A stretch of DNA of 64,000 nucleotides from Bradyrhizobium sp. GTDB taxonomy: Bacteria > Pseudomonadota > Alphaproteobacteria > Rhizobiales > Xanthobacteraceae. Under the pieces are notes generated by a model. That model ran no database searches. It had not been told where the DNA came from and saw nothing but the letters and a program-made list of their open reading frames with translations. Position 1 is the stretch's first letter. Every line of letters begins with the position of its first letter. A program made the position numbers and the translations under genes. Of the stretch, positions 52,951 through 61,665 are shown in pieces. The stretch spans positions 62,001 to 126,000 of the forward strand of contig NZ_JALHLP010000006.1 of assembly GCF_022844465.1 (NCBI RefSeq), in the 5' to 3' direction.

Positions 52951-54003
52951 ATGACTGTAAACGGGATATTCGTATCACCCGAGCGTTCCGCCCGGATCGA
53001 CTGGGTGGACTACGCCAAGGGCATCTGCATCGTCATGGTGGTGATGATGCATTCGGTGCTGGGCGTCGAGGCCGCGGCCGGCCAGACCGGCTTCATGAAC
53101 CACTTCGTGACCTACGCCAAGCCGTTCCGGATGCCGGACTTCTTCCTGATTTCAGGGCTGTTCCTGGCGGTGGTGATCGACCGCGACTGGCGTACCTATC
53201 TCGACCGCAAGGTGGTCCACTTCGCCTATTTTTACCTGCTCTGGGTGACGATCCAGTTCGGCTTCAAGGCGCCGGGCTTCGCCGCCGAGGCCGGCTGGCG
53301 ACACGTCGGCCTGTTGTACCTGGAGGCCTTCATCGAGCCGTTCGGCACGCTGTGGTTCATTTATTTGCTGCCGATCTGCTTTGTCGTCACCAAACTGTCA
53401 CGACGAGTCCCGCCGATGGCGGTCTGGCTGGTCGCCGCCGCGCTGGAGATCGCCCACGTCGCCACGGGCTGGACGGTCATCGACGAATTCTGCGCGCGCT
53501 TCGTCTATTTTTACTCCGGTTACATTCTTGCAGGCTACGTCTTCGCACTTTCCGATCGCGCGCGGGCGAAGCCTTCGCTGGCGCTTGTCGGGTTGGCGCT
53601 GTGGGCGCTTTTCAATGGCGGCATCGTATGGTCGGGCTTCAGCGAATGGCCGCTGGTTTCGCTGGCGCTCGGGCTCGCCGGCGCCGGCGCCATCGTGGTG
53701 ATGGCGACCTTGCTGTCGCGCACCCAGTGGCTCGGCTTCCTGCGCTATTGCGGCGAGCATTCCATCGTGATCTATCTCGCGTTCTTCCTGCCGATGGCCG
53801 CGACCCGAACCCTGTTGCTGCGCAGCGGGCTCATCCCTGACGTCGGCCTGGTCTCGCTGATCGTGACCGTCGCCGGCGTCGCAGGCGCGGTGGCGATCTG
53901 GCGGCTGGCGCTGGCGCTGCGGGCGAACTTCCTGTTCGAGCGGCCCGACGCCTTCTGGATCGTTCCGAAAAGGCCGGCTCCGGCGTTGCAGCCGGCGGAG
54001 TAG
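52951..54003 (+). CDS. Acyltransferase 3 family membrane protein
   Basis: 350 residues with about ten TM helices. The acyltransferase 3 (Acyl_transf_3) hallmarks are the N-terminal RIDWVDYAKGICIVMVVMMH with the conserved His, and FRMPDFFLISGLFLAVVIDR. It ends in a cytoplasmic basic part. It probably O-acetylates a surface polysaccharide. The 165-base gap to ugd (divergent) has no clear promoter that I can name. Confidence 0.9.
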   Translation: MTVNGIFVSPERSARIDWVDYAKGICIVMVVMMHSVLGVEAAAGQTGFMNHFVTYAKPFRMPDFFLISGLFLAVVIDRDWRTYLDRKVVHFAYFYLLWVTIQFGFKAPGFAAEAGWRHVGLLYLEAFIEPFGTLWFIYLLPICFVVTKLSRRVPPMAVWLVAAALEIAHVATGWTVIDEFCARFVYFYSGYILAGYVFALSDRARAKPSLALVGLALWALFNGGIVWSGFSEWPLVSLALGLAGAGAIVVMATLLSRTQWLGFLRYCGEHSIVIYLAFFLPMAATRTLLLRSGLIPDVGLVSLIVTVAGVAGAVAIWRLALALRANFLFERPDAFWIVPKRPAPALQPAE

Positions 54004-54012
54004 CCGCCGGGT

Positions 54013-54606
54013 TCAGCGCGGGGCTTCGAGCTTTACGCCGCCCTTCGTCTGCTCGATTCTGGCACGAAAGCCCTCGGCATCGCCGAAATCGGCAAAACCC
54101 TGATAGTGCGGATGCGGGCCCAGCACCCGGCGGGCGTGCTTGATCGGGCACCATAATACTTCGGTGCGCGCGGCCACCTCGCGCGCGAACCCGATTGCAC
54201 CGCCGGCATAGGAGCAATAGGCGCAATTGATCTTTTCGATGATGTTCAGATAGGCCAGATGATGGCGATCGAACACCAGATAGTCGCGCCGTCGCACTTT
54301 CGGAATCCGGTAGATCGGAAAGCAGATCGCCTGAAAAAGCATGACCGCGAGATCGAGCAGCGCGATCGGTACGATCATGGAATAGATCACAGGCGCCGTC
54401 AGGACCGTCAGCAGATTGGCCTCGATGACGTAGCGTGACACCCGCGTCTTGAGCTCCCGGTGAAGCCGCAGCACCTCCTCCTCGAACAAGATCCTTCGCT
54501 TTTCGATATGGAAGCGCAGTTCTTCCCTCCGCTTCGTCAGCTCGACCTCGATCTCGGCCTCGACGCCACGCAGCTTCTCCATCAGCGTATCGAGTGGCGT
54601 GGTCAT
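54013..54606 (-). CDS. Conserved hypothetical protein with coiled coil, TM and Cys motif
   Basis: 197 residues from ATG 54606, with AGGGAAG upstream. A charged coiled coil (about residues 8-55: TKRREELRFHIEKRRILFEE) is followed by a hydrophobic stretch of about 35 residues (IYSMIVPIALLDLAVMLFQA), then a cytoplasmic domain with EKINCAYCSYAGGAIGFARE and TEVLWCPIKHARRVLGPH. The Cys pattern C-x2-C...C could bind metal. I have seen this Cys motif in other conserved unknowns. It converges on the acyltransferase gene (9 bases between stops). Confidence 0.7.
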   Translation of the reverse strand: MTTPLDTLMEKLRGVEAEIEVELTKRREELRFHIEKRRILFEEEVLRLHRELKTRVSRYVIEANLLTVLTAPVIYSMIVPIALLDLAVMLFQAICFPIYRIPKVRRRDYLVFDRHHLAYLNIIEKINCAYCSYAGGAIGFAREVAARTEVLWCPIKHARRVLGPHPHYQGFADFGDAEGFRARIEQTKGGVKLEAPR

Positions 54607-54757
54607 TTCGCTTCCCTTCGGTGCGCCGGGACCACAAGGGGGCATGGAACGGACACACTTGCAACCGATCCCCTTGATCCGGGACAAAACAGAAAAATCC
54701 CGGCACAACCCGACCCCTAAGGCTGTCATTCCGCGCAAAAACCCCTAGATTTCGGCC

Positions 54758-57700
54758 ATGCCGAAAACAGCCCCCAAAGCCGCCGAGAAACCCGCCAAGC
54801 TGCCCGGCAAGGGCGACCATGTCTTTCTGGTCGATGGTTCCTCCTACATTTTTCGCGCCTATCATGCGCTGCCGCCGCTGAACCGCAAATCCGACGGGCT
54901 GCAGGTCAATGCCGTGCTCGGCTTCTGCAACATGCTGTGGAAGCTGCTGCGGGAGATGCCGCCGGACAACCGGCCGACGCATCTGGCGATCGTGTTCGAC
55001 AAGTCCGAAGTGACCTTCCGCAACAAGCTTTATCCCGAGTACAAGGCGCACCGGCCGCCGGCGCCTGATGATCTGATCCCGCAATTTGCGCTGATCCGCG
55101 AGGCGGTACGCGCGTTCGACCTGCCCTGCCTGGAGCAGGGTGGCTTCGAGGCCGACGATTTGATCGCGACCTATGCGCGGCTTGCCACTGAGCGCGGCGC
55201 GACCACCACCATCGTTTCCTCCGACAAGGACCTGATGCAGCTCGTGACCGACAAGGTCACCATGTACGACACCATGAAGGACCGCCGGATCGGCATTGCC
55301 GAGGTGATCGAGAAGTTCGGCGTGCCGCCGGAGAAGGTCGTCGAGGTGCAGGCGCTGGCGGGCGATTCGACGGACAACGTGCCGGGCGTGCCGGGCATCG
55401 GCGTCAAGACCGCGGCGCAACTGATCGTCGAATATGGCGACCTGGAGCAACTGCTGTTCCGCGCCGGCGAGATCAAGCAGCCGAAGCGGCGCGAGGCGCT
55501 GATCGAGAACGCCGAGAAGGCGCGGATTTCGCGCAAGCTGGTGCTGCTGGACGACAAGGTCGATCTCGAGGTGCCGCTCGACGAGCTCGCGGTGCATGAG
55601 CCCGACGCGCGCAAGCTGATCGCCTTCCTCAAGGCGATGGAATTTGCCACCCTCACCCGCCGCGTCGCCGACTATTCGCAGATCGATCCATCGGATGTCG
55701 AAGCCGATGCGGCGAACAAGAGCGGCGGTCCTTCACTTCTCCCGCCTGCGGGGGAGCTCAGCGCGCGAAGCGCGGCGGCTGGGGGAGATCTTTTCGCGAA
55801 CTCAGGCGCTTCACATGCGGAAACACCCCCACCTCAGCCCTCCCCTGCAAGCGGGAGAGGGGGCGCATCGACCAAGGGCGACAAGGCCGCGAGCCTGAAG
55901 GGCACGCCTATATCCCTCGCCGGCGCGCGTGAGCAGGCGATCCGGAAGATCCCCTTCGACCGCAAGAAGTATCAGACCATCCGCAGCCTCGATCAGCTCC
56001 AGGCCTGGCTCGCCCGCGTCCACGATGCCGGTTTCTTCGCCATCGAGGCGATGTCCCACACGATCGATCCGATGCAGGGAGAGTTATCGGGGATTGCGCT
56101 GGCGCTCGCGCCCAATGACGCCTGCTACGTCCCGCTCGCCCACCGGCAATCCGGCGGCGGCGAGGGCCTGTTCGACGCCGGCCCGGCGCCGGACCAGATC
56201 GCGACCAGCGAAGCGCTGGCGGTGTTGAAGCCGCTCTTGGAATCGGCGGGCATCCTCAAGATCGGGTTCAACATCAAGTTCAGCGCGGTGATGCTGGCGC
56301 AGCACGGCGTCACGCTGTGCAACCATGACGACGCGCAGTTGATGTCGTACGCGCTGGATGCCGGCCGCAATGCGCACGGCCTCGAGGCGCTGGCCGAGCG
56401 CTGGCTGGGCCACGCCGTCATCAGCTATGGCGAGATGACCGGCAGCGGCAAGAACAAGCTCGCCTTCGGCCAGGTCGCCATCGACAGGGCCGCCGAATAT
56501 TCCGCCGAAAGCGCCGACGTGATCGTGCGGCTGTGGCGGATCTTGAAACCCCGGCTGGCCGCCGAGCGGATGACCACGGTGTACGAGACGCTGGAGCGAC
56601 CGCTGATCTCGGTGCTGGCGCGGATGGAGCGGCGCGGCATCTCGATCGACCGCCAGGTGCTGTCACGGCTGTCGGGCGAATTCGCCCAGACCGCGGCGCG
56701 GGTCGAAGCCGAGTTGCAGGAGATCGCGGGCGAACCGATCAATGTCGGCAGTCCGAAGCAGATCGGCGACATCATCTTCGGCAAGATGGGGATCACCGGC
56801 GGCACCAAGACCAAAACCGGGGCGTGGTCGACCTCGGCGCAGATCCTCGACGAGCTCGCCGAACAGGGGCACGAGTTCCCGAAGAAGATCCTGGAATGGC
56901 GGCAGGTCTCGAAACTGAAATCGACCTATACCGACGCGCTGCCGGAATATGTCCATCCGCAGACCAAGCGCGTGCATACGACCTACGCGCTGGCGGCCAC
57001 CACCACCGGGCGGCTGTCGTCGAACGAGCCGAACTTGCAGAACATCCCGGTCCGCACCGAGGACGGCCGCAAGATCCGCCGCGCCTTTGTCGCGACATCA
57101 GGCCACAGGCTGGTATCGGCGGATTATTCGCAGATCGAACTGCGGCTGCTGGCGGAGATCGCCGACATCGCCGTGCTGAAACAGGCGTTCCGCGACGGGC
57201 TGGACATCCATGCCATGACGGCTTCCGAAATGTTCGGAGTGCCGATCAAGGACATGCCGGGCGAGGTGCGCCGCCGGGCGAAAGCGATCAATTTCGGCAT
57301 CATCTACGGCATCTCGGCCTTTGGTCTGGCCAACCAGCTCGGCATCGCCCGCGAGGAAGCCTCAGCCTACATCAAGAAATACTTCGAGCGCTTTCCTGGC
57401 ATCCGCGCCTACATGGACGCCACACGCGACTTCTGCCGCGCCAACGGCTATGTCGAGACGCTGTTCGGGCGCAAATGCCATTACCCTGATATCAAGGCCT
57501 CCAACGCCTCGGTCCGCGCCTTCAACGAGCGCGCCGCGATCAATGCACGGCTGCAGGGCACCGCGGCCGACATCATCCGCCGCGCCATGATCCGCATGGA
57601 GGACGCACTGGCCGAGAAGAAGCTCGCAGCGCAGATGCTGCTGCAGGTCCACGACGAACTGATTTTCGAGGTGCCCGAGACCGAGGTGGCGGCGACGCTG

Positions 57701-57808
57701 CCGGTGGTGCAGCGCGTGATGCAGGATGCGCCATTCCCGGCGGTGCGGCTCTCGGTGCCGCTACAGGTCGACGCGCGCGCGGCGAGCAACTGGGACGAGG
57801 CGCATTGA
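54758..57808 (+). CDS. polA: DNA polymerase I, with inactive-looking proofreading domain and an in-frame repeat insertion
   Basis: 1016 residues, against 928 in E. coli. The 5'-3' exonuclease (about 20-310) has LVDGSSYIFRAYHALPPL and the metal-binding FEADDLIATYARLA. Residues 325-369 are translated from a family E palindromic repeat. The 3'-5' exonuclease-like domain (about 400-595) has lost its metal ligands: the first motif is FAIEA (Ala428 for Asp, Glu430 kept), NIKFSAVML has Ser509 for the second Asp, and YSAES has Ser585 for the third, with Tyr581 kept. The polymerase domain is intact: SADYSQIELRLLAEIADIAV, RRRAKAINFGIIYGISAFGL and LLQVHDELIFEV. Single gene. Confidence 0.97.
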   Translation: MPKTAPKAAEKPAKLPGKGDHVFLVDGSSYIFRAYHALPPLNRKSDGLQVNAVLGFCNMLWKLLREMPPDNRPTHLAIVFDKSEVTFRNKLYPEYKAHRPPAPDDLIPQFALIREAVRAFDLPCLEQGGFEADDLIATYARLATERGATTTIVSSDKDLMQLVTDKVTMYDTMKDRRIGIAEVIEKFGVPPEKVVEVQALAGDSTDNVPGVPGIGVKTAAQLIVEYGDLEQLLFRAGEIKQPKRREALIENAEKARISRKLVLLDDKVDLEVPLDELAVHEPDARKLIAFLKAMEFATLTRRVADYSQIDPSDVEADAANKSGGPSLLPPAGELSARSAAAGGDLFANSGASHAETPPPQPSPASGRGGASTKGDKAASLKGTPISLAGAREQAIRKIPFDRKKYQTIRSLDQLQAWLARVHDAGFFAIEAMSHTIDPMQGELSGIALALAPNDACYVPLAHRQSGGGEGLFDAGPAPDQIATSEALAVLKPLLESAGILKIGFNIKFSAVMLAQHGVTLCNHDDAQLMSYALDAGRNAHGLEALAERWLGHAVISYGEMTGSGKNKLAFGQVAIDRAAEYSAESADVIVRLWRILKPRLAAERMTTVYETLERPLISVLARMERRGISIDRQVLSRLSGEFAQTAARVEAELQEIAGEPINVGSPKQIGDIIFGKMGITGGTKTKTGAWSTSAQILDELAEQGHEFPKKILEWRQVSKLKSTYTDALPEYVHPQTKRVHTTYALAATTTGRLSSNEPNLQNIPVRTEDGRKIRRAFVATSGHRLVSADYSQIELRLLAEIADIAVLKQAFRDGLDIHAMTASEMFGVPIKDMPGEVRRRAKAINFGIIYGISAFGLANQLGIAREEASAYIKKYFERFPGIRAYMDATRDFCRANGYVETLFGRKCHYPDIKASNASVRAFNERAAINARLQGTAADIIRRAMIRMEDALAEKKLAAQMLLQVHDELIFEVPETEVAATLPVVQRVMQDAPFPAVRLSVPLQVDARAASNWDEAH
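55731..55865. repeat. Family E palindromic repeat inside polA (copy 2)
   Basis: TCTCCCGCCTGCGGGGGAGC at the left and CCCTCCCCTGCAAGCGGGAG at the right are outer arms; CGCGCGAAGCGCG is an inner palindrome. It resembles 26691-26830 and 59391-59516. It stays in frame and encodes about 45 residues rich in Pro, Ser, Ala and Gly, in the linker between the 5'-nuclease and the proofreading-like domain. Confidence 0.75.
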
Positions 57809-57820
57809 GCCAGCTAGACT

Positions 57821-57955
57821 GTCGTCGCCCGGCTTGACCGGGCGACCCAGTATTCCAGGCCGCGGAGTGTGAGGCACAGTTGTGCCGCGCTGGCTATCGT
57901 ACTTCACTGGATAGGCCCCGGCGTACTGGATCGCCCGGTCAAGCCGGGCGACGAC
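57821..57955. repeat. Family A repeat (copy 8), between convergent genes
   Basis: GTCGTCGCCCGGCTTGACCG, GGCGACCCAGTATTCCAGG, middle, GGCGTACTGGATCGCCCGGT and an end GCCGGGCGACGAC. The outer arms are complementary over about 18 bases. It fills the gap between polA and the GST gene. Confidence 0.82.
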
Positions 57956-57978
57956 AGCTCTGGGTGGGGCCGAGAGAA

Positions 57979-58605
57979 TCAATCCAGCTTGGCTTCCATG
58001 CCGCGCTTGGTCGCCGGCCGCGCCATCAGAGCGTAGTACCAGCGCTCGACATGGGGAAAATCCTTCAGCTCCACCTTGTGGCGCGGGTGGCGCCAGGCCC
58101 AGCCGAGGATGGCGAAGTCGGCGACCGACAAGGCGTCCGCGACGAAGTCGCGCCCCGCCAGCCGGCGGTCGAGTACGCCGTAGAGCCTCCGGGTCTCGTC
58201 CATGTAGCGTTTGAGGCCATAGGCGCGGTCGGTCTCGTTCTCCAGCGCGATGAAATGATGCACCTGGCCCGGCATCGGCCCGAAGCCGCCCATCTGCCAC
58301 ATCAGCCATTCATACACCGGGATCCGCCCGGCGAGCGGCTTCGGCAGGAACTTGCCGGTCTTCTCGCCGAGGTAAAGCAGGATCGCCCCGGACTCGAACA
58401 CGCTGACCGGCTTGCCCTCAGGGCCGTCGGGATCGACGATCGCGGGAATCTTGTTGTTCGGGCTGATCTTGAGAAAGGCGGGCGCCATCTGTTCGCCCTT
58501 GCTGATGTTCACCGGAAACACCTTGTAGGGCAGCGCCATTTCCTCCAGCGCCACCGATATCTTGCGGCCATTCGGCGTATTCCAGGTGTGCAATTCGATC
58601 GTCAT
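57979..58605 (-). CDS. Glutathione S-transferase of the YfcG/YghU (nu) type
   Basis: 208 residues from ATG 58605 ([20 protein letters not shown]). The thioredoxin-fold half has [27 protein letters not shown] and [14 protein letters not shown], with the glutathione-binding [13 protein letters not shown]. The helical half includes [16 protein letters not shown]. This pattern is that of YfcG/Ure2p-like disulfide-bond reductases. Cytoplasmic. It is convergent with polA and divergent from pyrE. Confidence 0.92.
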   Translation of the reverse strand: MTIELHTWNTPNGRKISVALEEMALPYKVFPVNISKGEQMAPAFLKISPNNKIPAIVDPDGPEGKPVSVFESGAILLYLGEKTGKFLPKPLAGRIPVYEWLMWQMGGFGPMPGQVHHFIALENETDRAYGLKRYMDETRRLYGVLDRRLAGRDFVADALSVADFAILGWAWRHPRHKVELKDFPHVERWYYALMARPATKRGMEAKLD

Positions 58606-58816
58606 GGACTGGTTTCCCCCACAAGAGCTTGTTGATGCTTTGACCTCCCGTAGCGCGGAACCGACGGGGCTTACAACGGGCTTTTGCGAATGTCGTCCCC
58701 GCGCCCGCGTGGCCGCGGCGGGACATCGTGCCCTGTTGACGGCACGAGGTCGGCGCTGGAATGTGCCCGGGAGCACCGATAGATTGCCGTCCGCCTCAAA
58801 CGACCCGGAAAACGCC

Positions 58817-59380
58817 TTGTCCAAATCAGCCTCCCGCGCCCGCCTCGCCGAGATCATCCGCAAACGCTCGTTCGGCCGCGGCGAGATCACGCTGGCCTCG
58901 GGCCGCAAGAGCGACTTCTACTTCAACCTCAAGCCGACCATGCTCGATCCCGAAGGCGCGACGCTGCTGGCGGAACTGACCTATGAGGCGCTGAAGGACG
59001 ACAATCTCGATTTCGTCGGCGGGCTGGAAATGGGCGCGGTGCCGCTGGCGGGCGCGATCGCGCAGCTCTCCTGGATCAAGGGCCACCCGATCGCGGCGTT
59101 CTTCGTGCGCAAGAAGCCGAAAGAGCACGGCGCCCGGCTGGCGGTCGAGGGCCTCGCCAGGGGCGAGACCCTGCAGGGCAAGCGGATCGTGATCGTCGAG
59201 GACGTCACCACCACCGGCGGCTCGGCGCTGAAGGCGGTCGAGGCGGTGCGCGACGCCGGCGGCGAGATCGTGCTGGTCCTGACCATGGTGGATCGCGAAG
59301 AAGGCGCCAGCGAAACCTTTGCCGCCGCCGGGATCGCGTTTCGCTCGCTCTACAAGGCCGGCGAGTTCCTGAAGGGCTGA
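58817..59380 (+). CDS. pyrE: Orotate phosphoribosyltransferase
   Basis: 187 residues from a TTG start at 58817 ([19 protein letters not shown]), which gives the usual length; the frame is open to 58562, but that part is unlike PyrE. The PRPP motif is [20 protein letters not shown], and the orotate-side motif is [16 protein letters not shown]. It makes OMP from orotate and PRPP. A rare start codon with GGAAAA upstream suggests modest translation. Homologs I recall begin [10 protein letters not shown]. Confidence 0.95.
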   Translation: MSKSASRARLAEIIRKRSFGRGEITLASGRKSDFYFNLKPTMLDPEGATLLAELTYEALKDDNLDFVGGLEMGAVPLAGAIAQLSWIKGHPIAAFFVRKKPKEHGARLAVEGLARGETLQGKRIVIVEDVTTTGGSALKAVEAVRDAGGEIVLVLTMVDREEGASETFAAAGIAFRSLYKAGEFLKG

Positions 59381-59390
59381 TCTTCTCGCT

Positions 59391-59516
59391 TCTCCCTCGC
59401 CCCGCTCTTTGCGGGGAGAAGGATCGCGCCGCGAATTCTGAAGCTGACGGTGAGGCCGGTACCCCCTCACCCGGATCGCAATTGCGATCCGACCTCTCCC
59501 CGCATGCGGGGCGAGG
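59391..59516. repeat. Family E palindromic repeat (copy 3)
   Basis: TCTCCCTCGCCCCGCTCTTT, GCGGGGAGAAGG at the left and CGACCTCTCCCCGCATGCGG, GGCGAGG at the right, with an inner GGATCGCAATTGCGATCC. It lies between pyrE and the DUF2865 gene, whose open frame runs back through it. Confidence 0.75.
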
Positions 59517-59634
59517 TAAGAGGAAGCCGCTTTTCTTTTCGCTTATCCCCGCCCCGGTCACTGCGCGTTTACCATCGCGCATTAAGGTTACCCGAACTGA
59601 AGCATGGCGCGCTTCGGTGCGTAGTGTTGCGTGG

Positions 59635-60435
59635 GTGGAGTTGGCGTTGCGTACAGAGTTGGCTTTTTCGCGCGGGCCGCGCCGCGCCCGGCTTGTCGCG
59701 GTCGCGACGCTTTCGGGCGCCCTGATGCTTGCGCCCGGAAGCGTCTCCGCCGCGGGCCTGTTCGAGTTCTTTTTCGGCGGCCTTCAGAAGCAGCGGCAGG
59801 CCTCCTCGCAGCTCAACTTCTTCGCCGATCCGTTCGGCAACAGCCAACCGCAACAGCCCGCGCCAGCCCCCCGCCTCGCCGGTTCCGGACCGGCGTTCTG
59901 CGTGCGCAGCTGCGACGGCAAGTATTTTCCGCTGACCATGCGCGGCAACGCCTCGCCGGCGCAGACCTGCCAGGCCTTCTGCCCGGCCAGCGTAACCAGG
60001 GTGTTCTACGGCAGCACCATCGAAGGCGCCGCCGCCAGCAATGGCGAGCGCTACGCCGACAGTGAAAACGCCTATGCCTACCGCAAGGCGCTGCGCGCCG
60101 ATTGCACCTGCAACGGCAAGAATCCGCTCGGACTTGCGCCGATCGACCTCACCTTCGACACCTCGCTCCGCTCCGGCGACATCGTCGCCACCACCGACGG
60201 ACTGGTGGCCTATACCGGCGTGCGGCTCGGCGTCGGCCAGGCCGCCGAGTTCACGCCGGTTGCCGCCTATCCCGGCCTCACGGCGGATGTCCGCGCGCGG
60301 CTCGGCGAAATGAAGGTGGCGCCGGTCACTGCGGAGATGGTCCGCGAGATCGTGACACCCGAAGCCCGCGACGTGACGTCGAGCGTGCCGAAGGCTTCCA
60401 TGCCGAAAGCTGCGAAGCGGGCTGAAGTGAACTAA
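59635..60435 (+). CDS. DUF2865 family secreted protein
   Basis: 266 residues from a GTG at 59635 (VELALRTELAFSRGPRRARL); TTG codons just downstream are alternatives, and codons before it lie in or near repeat sequence. It has a signal peptide (LVAVATLSGALMLAPGSVSA). The DUF2865 core has FCVRSCDGKYFPLTMRGNAS, AQTCQAFCPASVTRVFYGST and ADCTCNGKNPLGLAPIDL, with six conserved Cys. Function unknown; exported. A family B repeat follows. Confidence 0.85.
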   Translation: MELALRTELAFSRGPRRARLVAVATLSGALMLAPGSVSAAGLFEFFFGGLQKQRQASSQLNFFADPFGNSQPQQPAPAPRLAGSGPAFCVRSCDGKYFPLTMRGNASPAQTCQAFCPASVTRVFYGSTIEGAAASNGERYADSENAYAYRKALRADCTCNGKNPLGLAPIDLTFDTSLRSGDIVATTDGLVAYTGVRLGVGQAAEFTPVAAYPGLTADVRARLGEMKVAPVTAEMVREIVTPEARDVTSSVPKASMPKAAKRAEVN

Positions 60436-60446
60436 AATCTCGCACA

Positions 60447-60569
60447 GTCATTCCGGGGCGATGCAACGCATCGAACTATGGTGCGCAATTGCGCACCTGA
60501 GAATCTCGAGCTTCCCCGATGCGCAATTGCGCATCTGAGGTCTGGTCCTTCGGACCATCCCGGAATGAC
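60447..60569. repeat. Family B palindromic repeat (copy 2), between convergent genes
   Basis: GTCATTCCGGGGCGATGCAA, GGTGCGCAATTGCGCACCTG, AGAATCTCGAG, GATGCGCAATTGCGCATCTG and an end CATCCCGGAATGAC. It is the inverted and slightly longer counterpart of 25541-25643. It separates the DUF2865 gene from the convergent unknown at 60595. Confidence 0.8.
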
Positions 60570-60594
60570 GGAGACCAGCTCAACGCCAGCGAAG

Positions 60595-61026
60595 TCAACG
60601 CCCGACGATGACGCCGATCACGTTCGGCGCCGACAGGTATTTCTCCTCGATCGCCGCGCGCGCCGCGGCGCGGTTTTCCGGCGTCAGCAGGCCGCGTTTC
60701 TCGGCCAGTATCATCCAGCAATAACCCCACCAGTCGGTCAGCATGCCCTGATCGTCGATGAGGTCGTAGCCCTGCTCGGCGGCGAATATCCGCGCCTGCG
60801 CCTCATCCAGCGCGTCGAGAAAGGCGTGATCGGCGGCCGAGAACAGATCGTCGCTGAAATCGTCGGTGGTGTAGCCCCATACCGACATGCAGACCGCGTT
60901 GAACGCGCGGTCGATCGCGTCGTCGTCGACGACCTGGCGGCGCGCGGCCTGGTGCAGGCGCGACAGCGACCGCGCGTAGTCGGCGATGCGGGTGAGCGCG
61001 AATTGATCGAAGGCGGTGGTGGACAT
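60595..61026 (-). CDS. Conserved hypothetical protein, 143 residues
   Basis: ATG 61026 with GAGGACTAT upstream. Mostly helical: TAFDQFALTRIADYARSLSR, then VDDDAIDRAFNAVCMSVWGY, with a segment YDLIDDQGMLTDWWGYCWMI. There is no signal peptide or TM. The last part (TPENRAAARAAIEEKYLSAP) is a helix followed by a short strand. No family is recognised. The preceding 165 bases to the next minus-strand gene are AT-rich in part and may hold the promoter. Confidence 0.68.
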   Translation of the reverse strand: MSTTAFDQFALTRIADYARSLSRLHQAARRQVVDDDAIDRAFNAVCMSVWGYTTDDFSDDLFSAADHAFLDALDEAQARIFAAEQGYDLIDDQGMLTDWWGYCWMILAEKRGLLTPENRAAARAAIEEKYLSAPNVIGVIVGR

Positions 61027-61191
61027 ATAGTCCTCGCAAGCTCGGATAGACCATAGATGTTGTGTCGGCACGGCGCCGAATCACTATGGTATATCAAATA
61101 CTTGCTAAGGTGTTCTTAATTTGTTCCGGATCGGACGGCAGCACGGCTCGCGGGACATCATCCCGGCGAGCCTGGCGATGGCGATGAGATC

Positions 61192-61422
61192 TCACATCGC
61201 CGACAGCAGTCTGTCGCCGCAGTAATTGGCGTAGAATTTCCCGCCGCACTGCCGCTTGATCGCGGCACAGCGCGCCGCCGACGAAGCGCCTTTGGCTATG
61301 GTGAAAGAACAGCTCAGGGGATCGGCGCGCTTGCCCGCCTTGCCCGCTGCGAACGCGGCGCCGGTGGCGCTGATGCAGATCACCAGAAGCGTTGCGGCTG
61401 CGATCTCGATCATCAATCTCAT
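61192..61422 (-). CDS. Small secreted Cys-containing hypothetical protein
   Basis: 76 residues from ATG 61422, with GGGGAGG eight bases upstream. It has a signal peptide (IAAATLLVICISATGAAFAA) and a mature part of about 50 residues with four Cys (SCSF, ARCAAIKRQCGG, NYCGD), suitable for two disulfides. Function unknown. The 243 bases from here to glgP hold no other supported gene. Confidence 0.7.
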   Translation of the reverse strand: MRLMIEIAAATLLVICISATGAAFAAGKAGKRADPLSCSFTIAKGASSAARCAAIKRQCGGKFYANYCGDRLLSAM

Positions 61423-61665
61423 GGCAGGCCTCCCCTTCATTTGATGCGCGTCTTGCTCGCGCCAACCGGCATCAGGCGCGGGCAGGAAATCTTCCCGCCC
61501 ACTTTCAGATTGAATTCTATCATAAAACCCGACCGTGCCGATGCCGCGAATTCGGCCCGGTCCTTGCATAAATTGGCATTCAGGTGGTGTACAACATACC
61601 GCCTGCGGTTTCGGCCGGAGTGCAAGCCGCGTGGCCTGACGCGGATTTTGAACTGCAGGGATGAA

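Noticed and set aside
25541..60569. CRISPR array
   Set aside because: The repeats are dispersed, of different families and far apart. No regular repeat-spacer spacing was seen anywhere.
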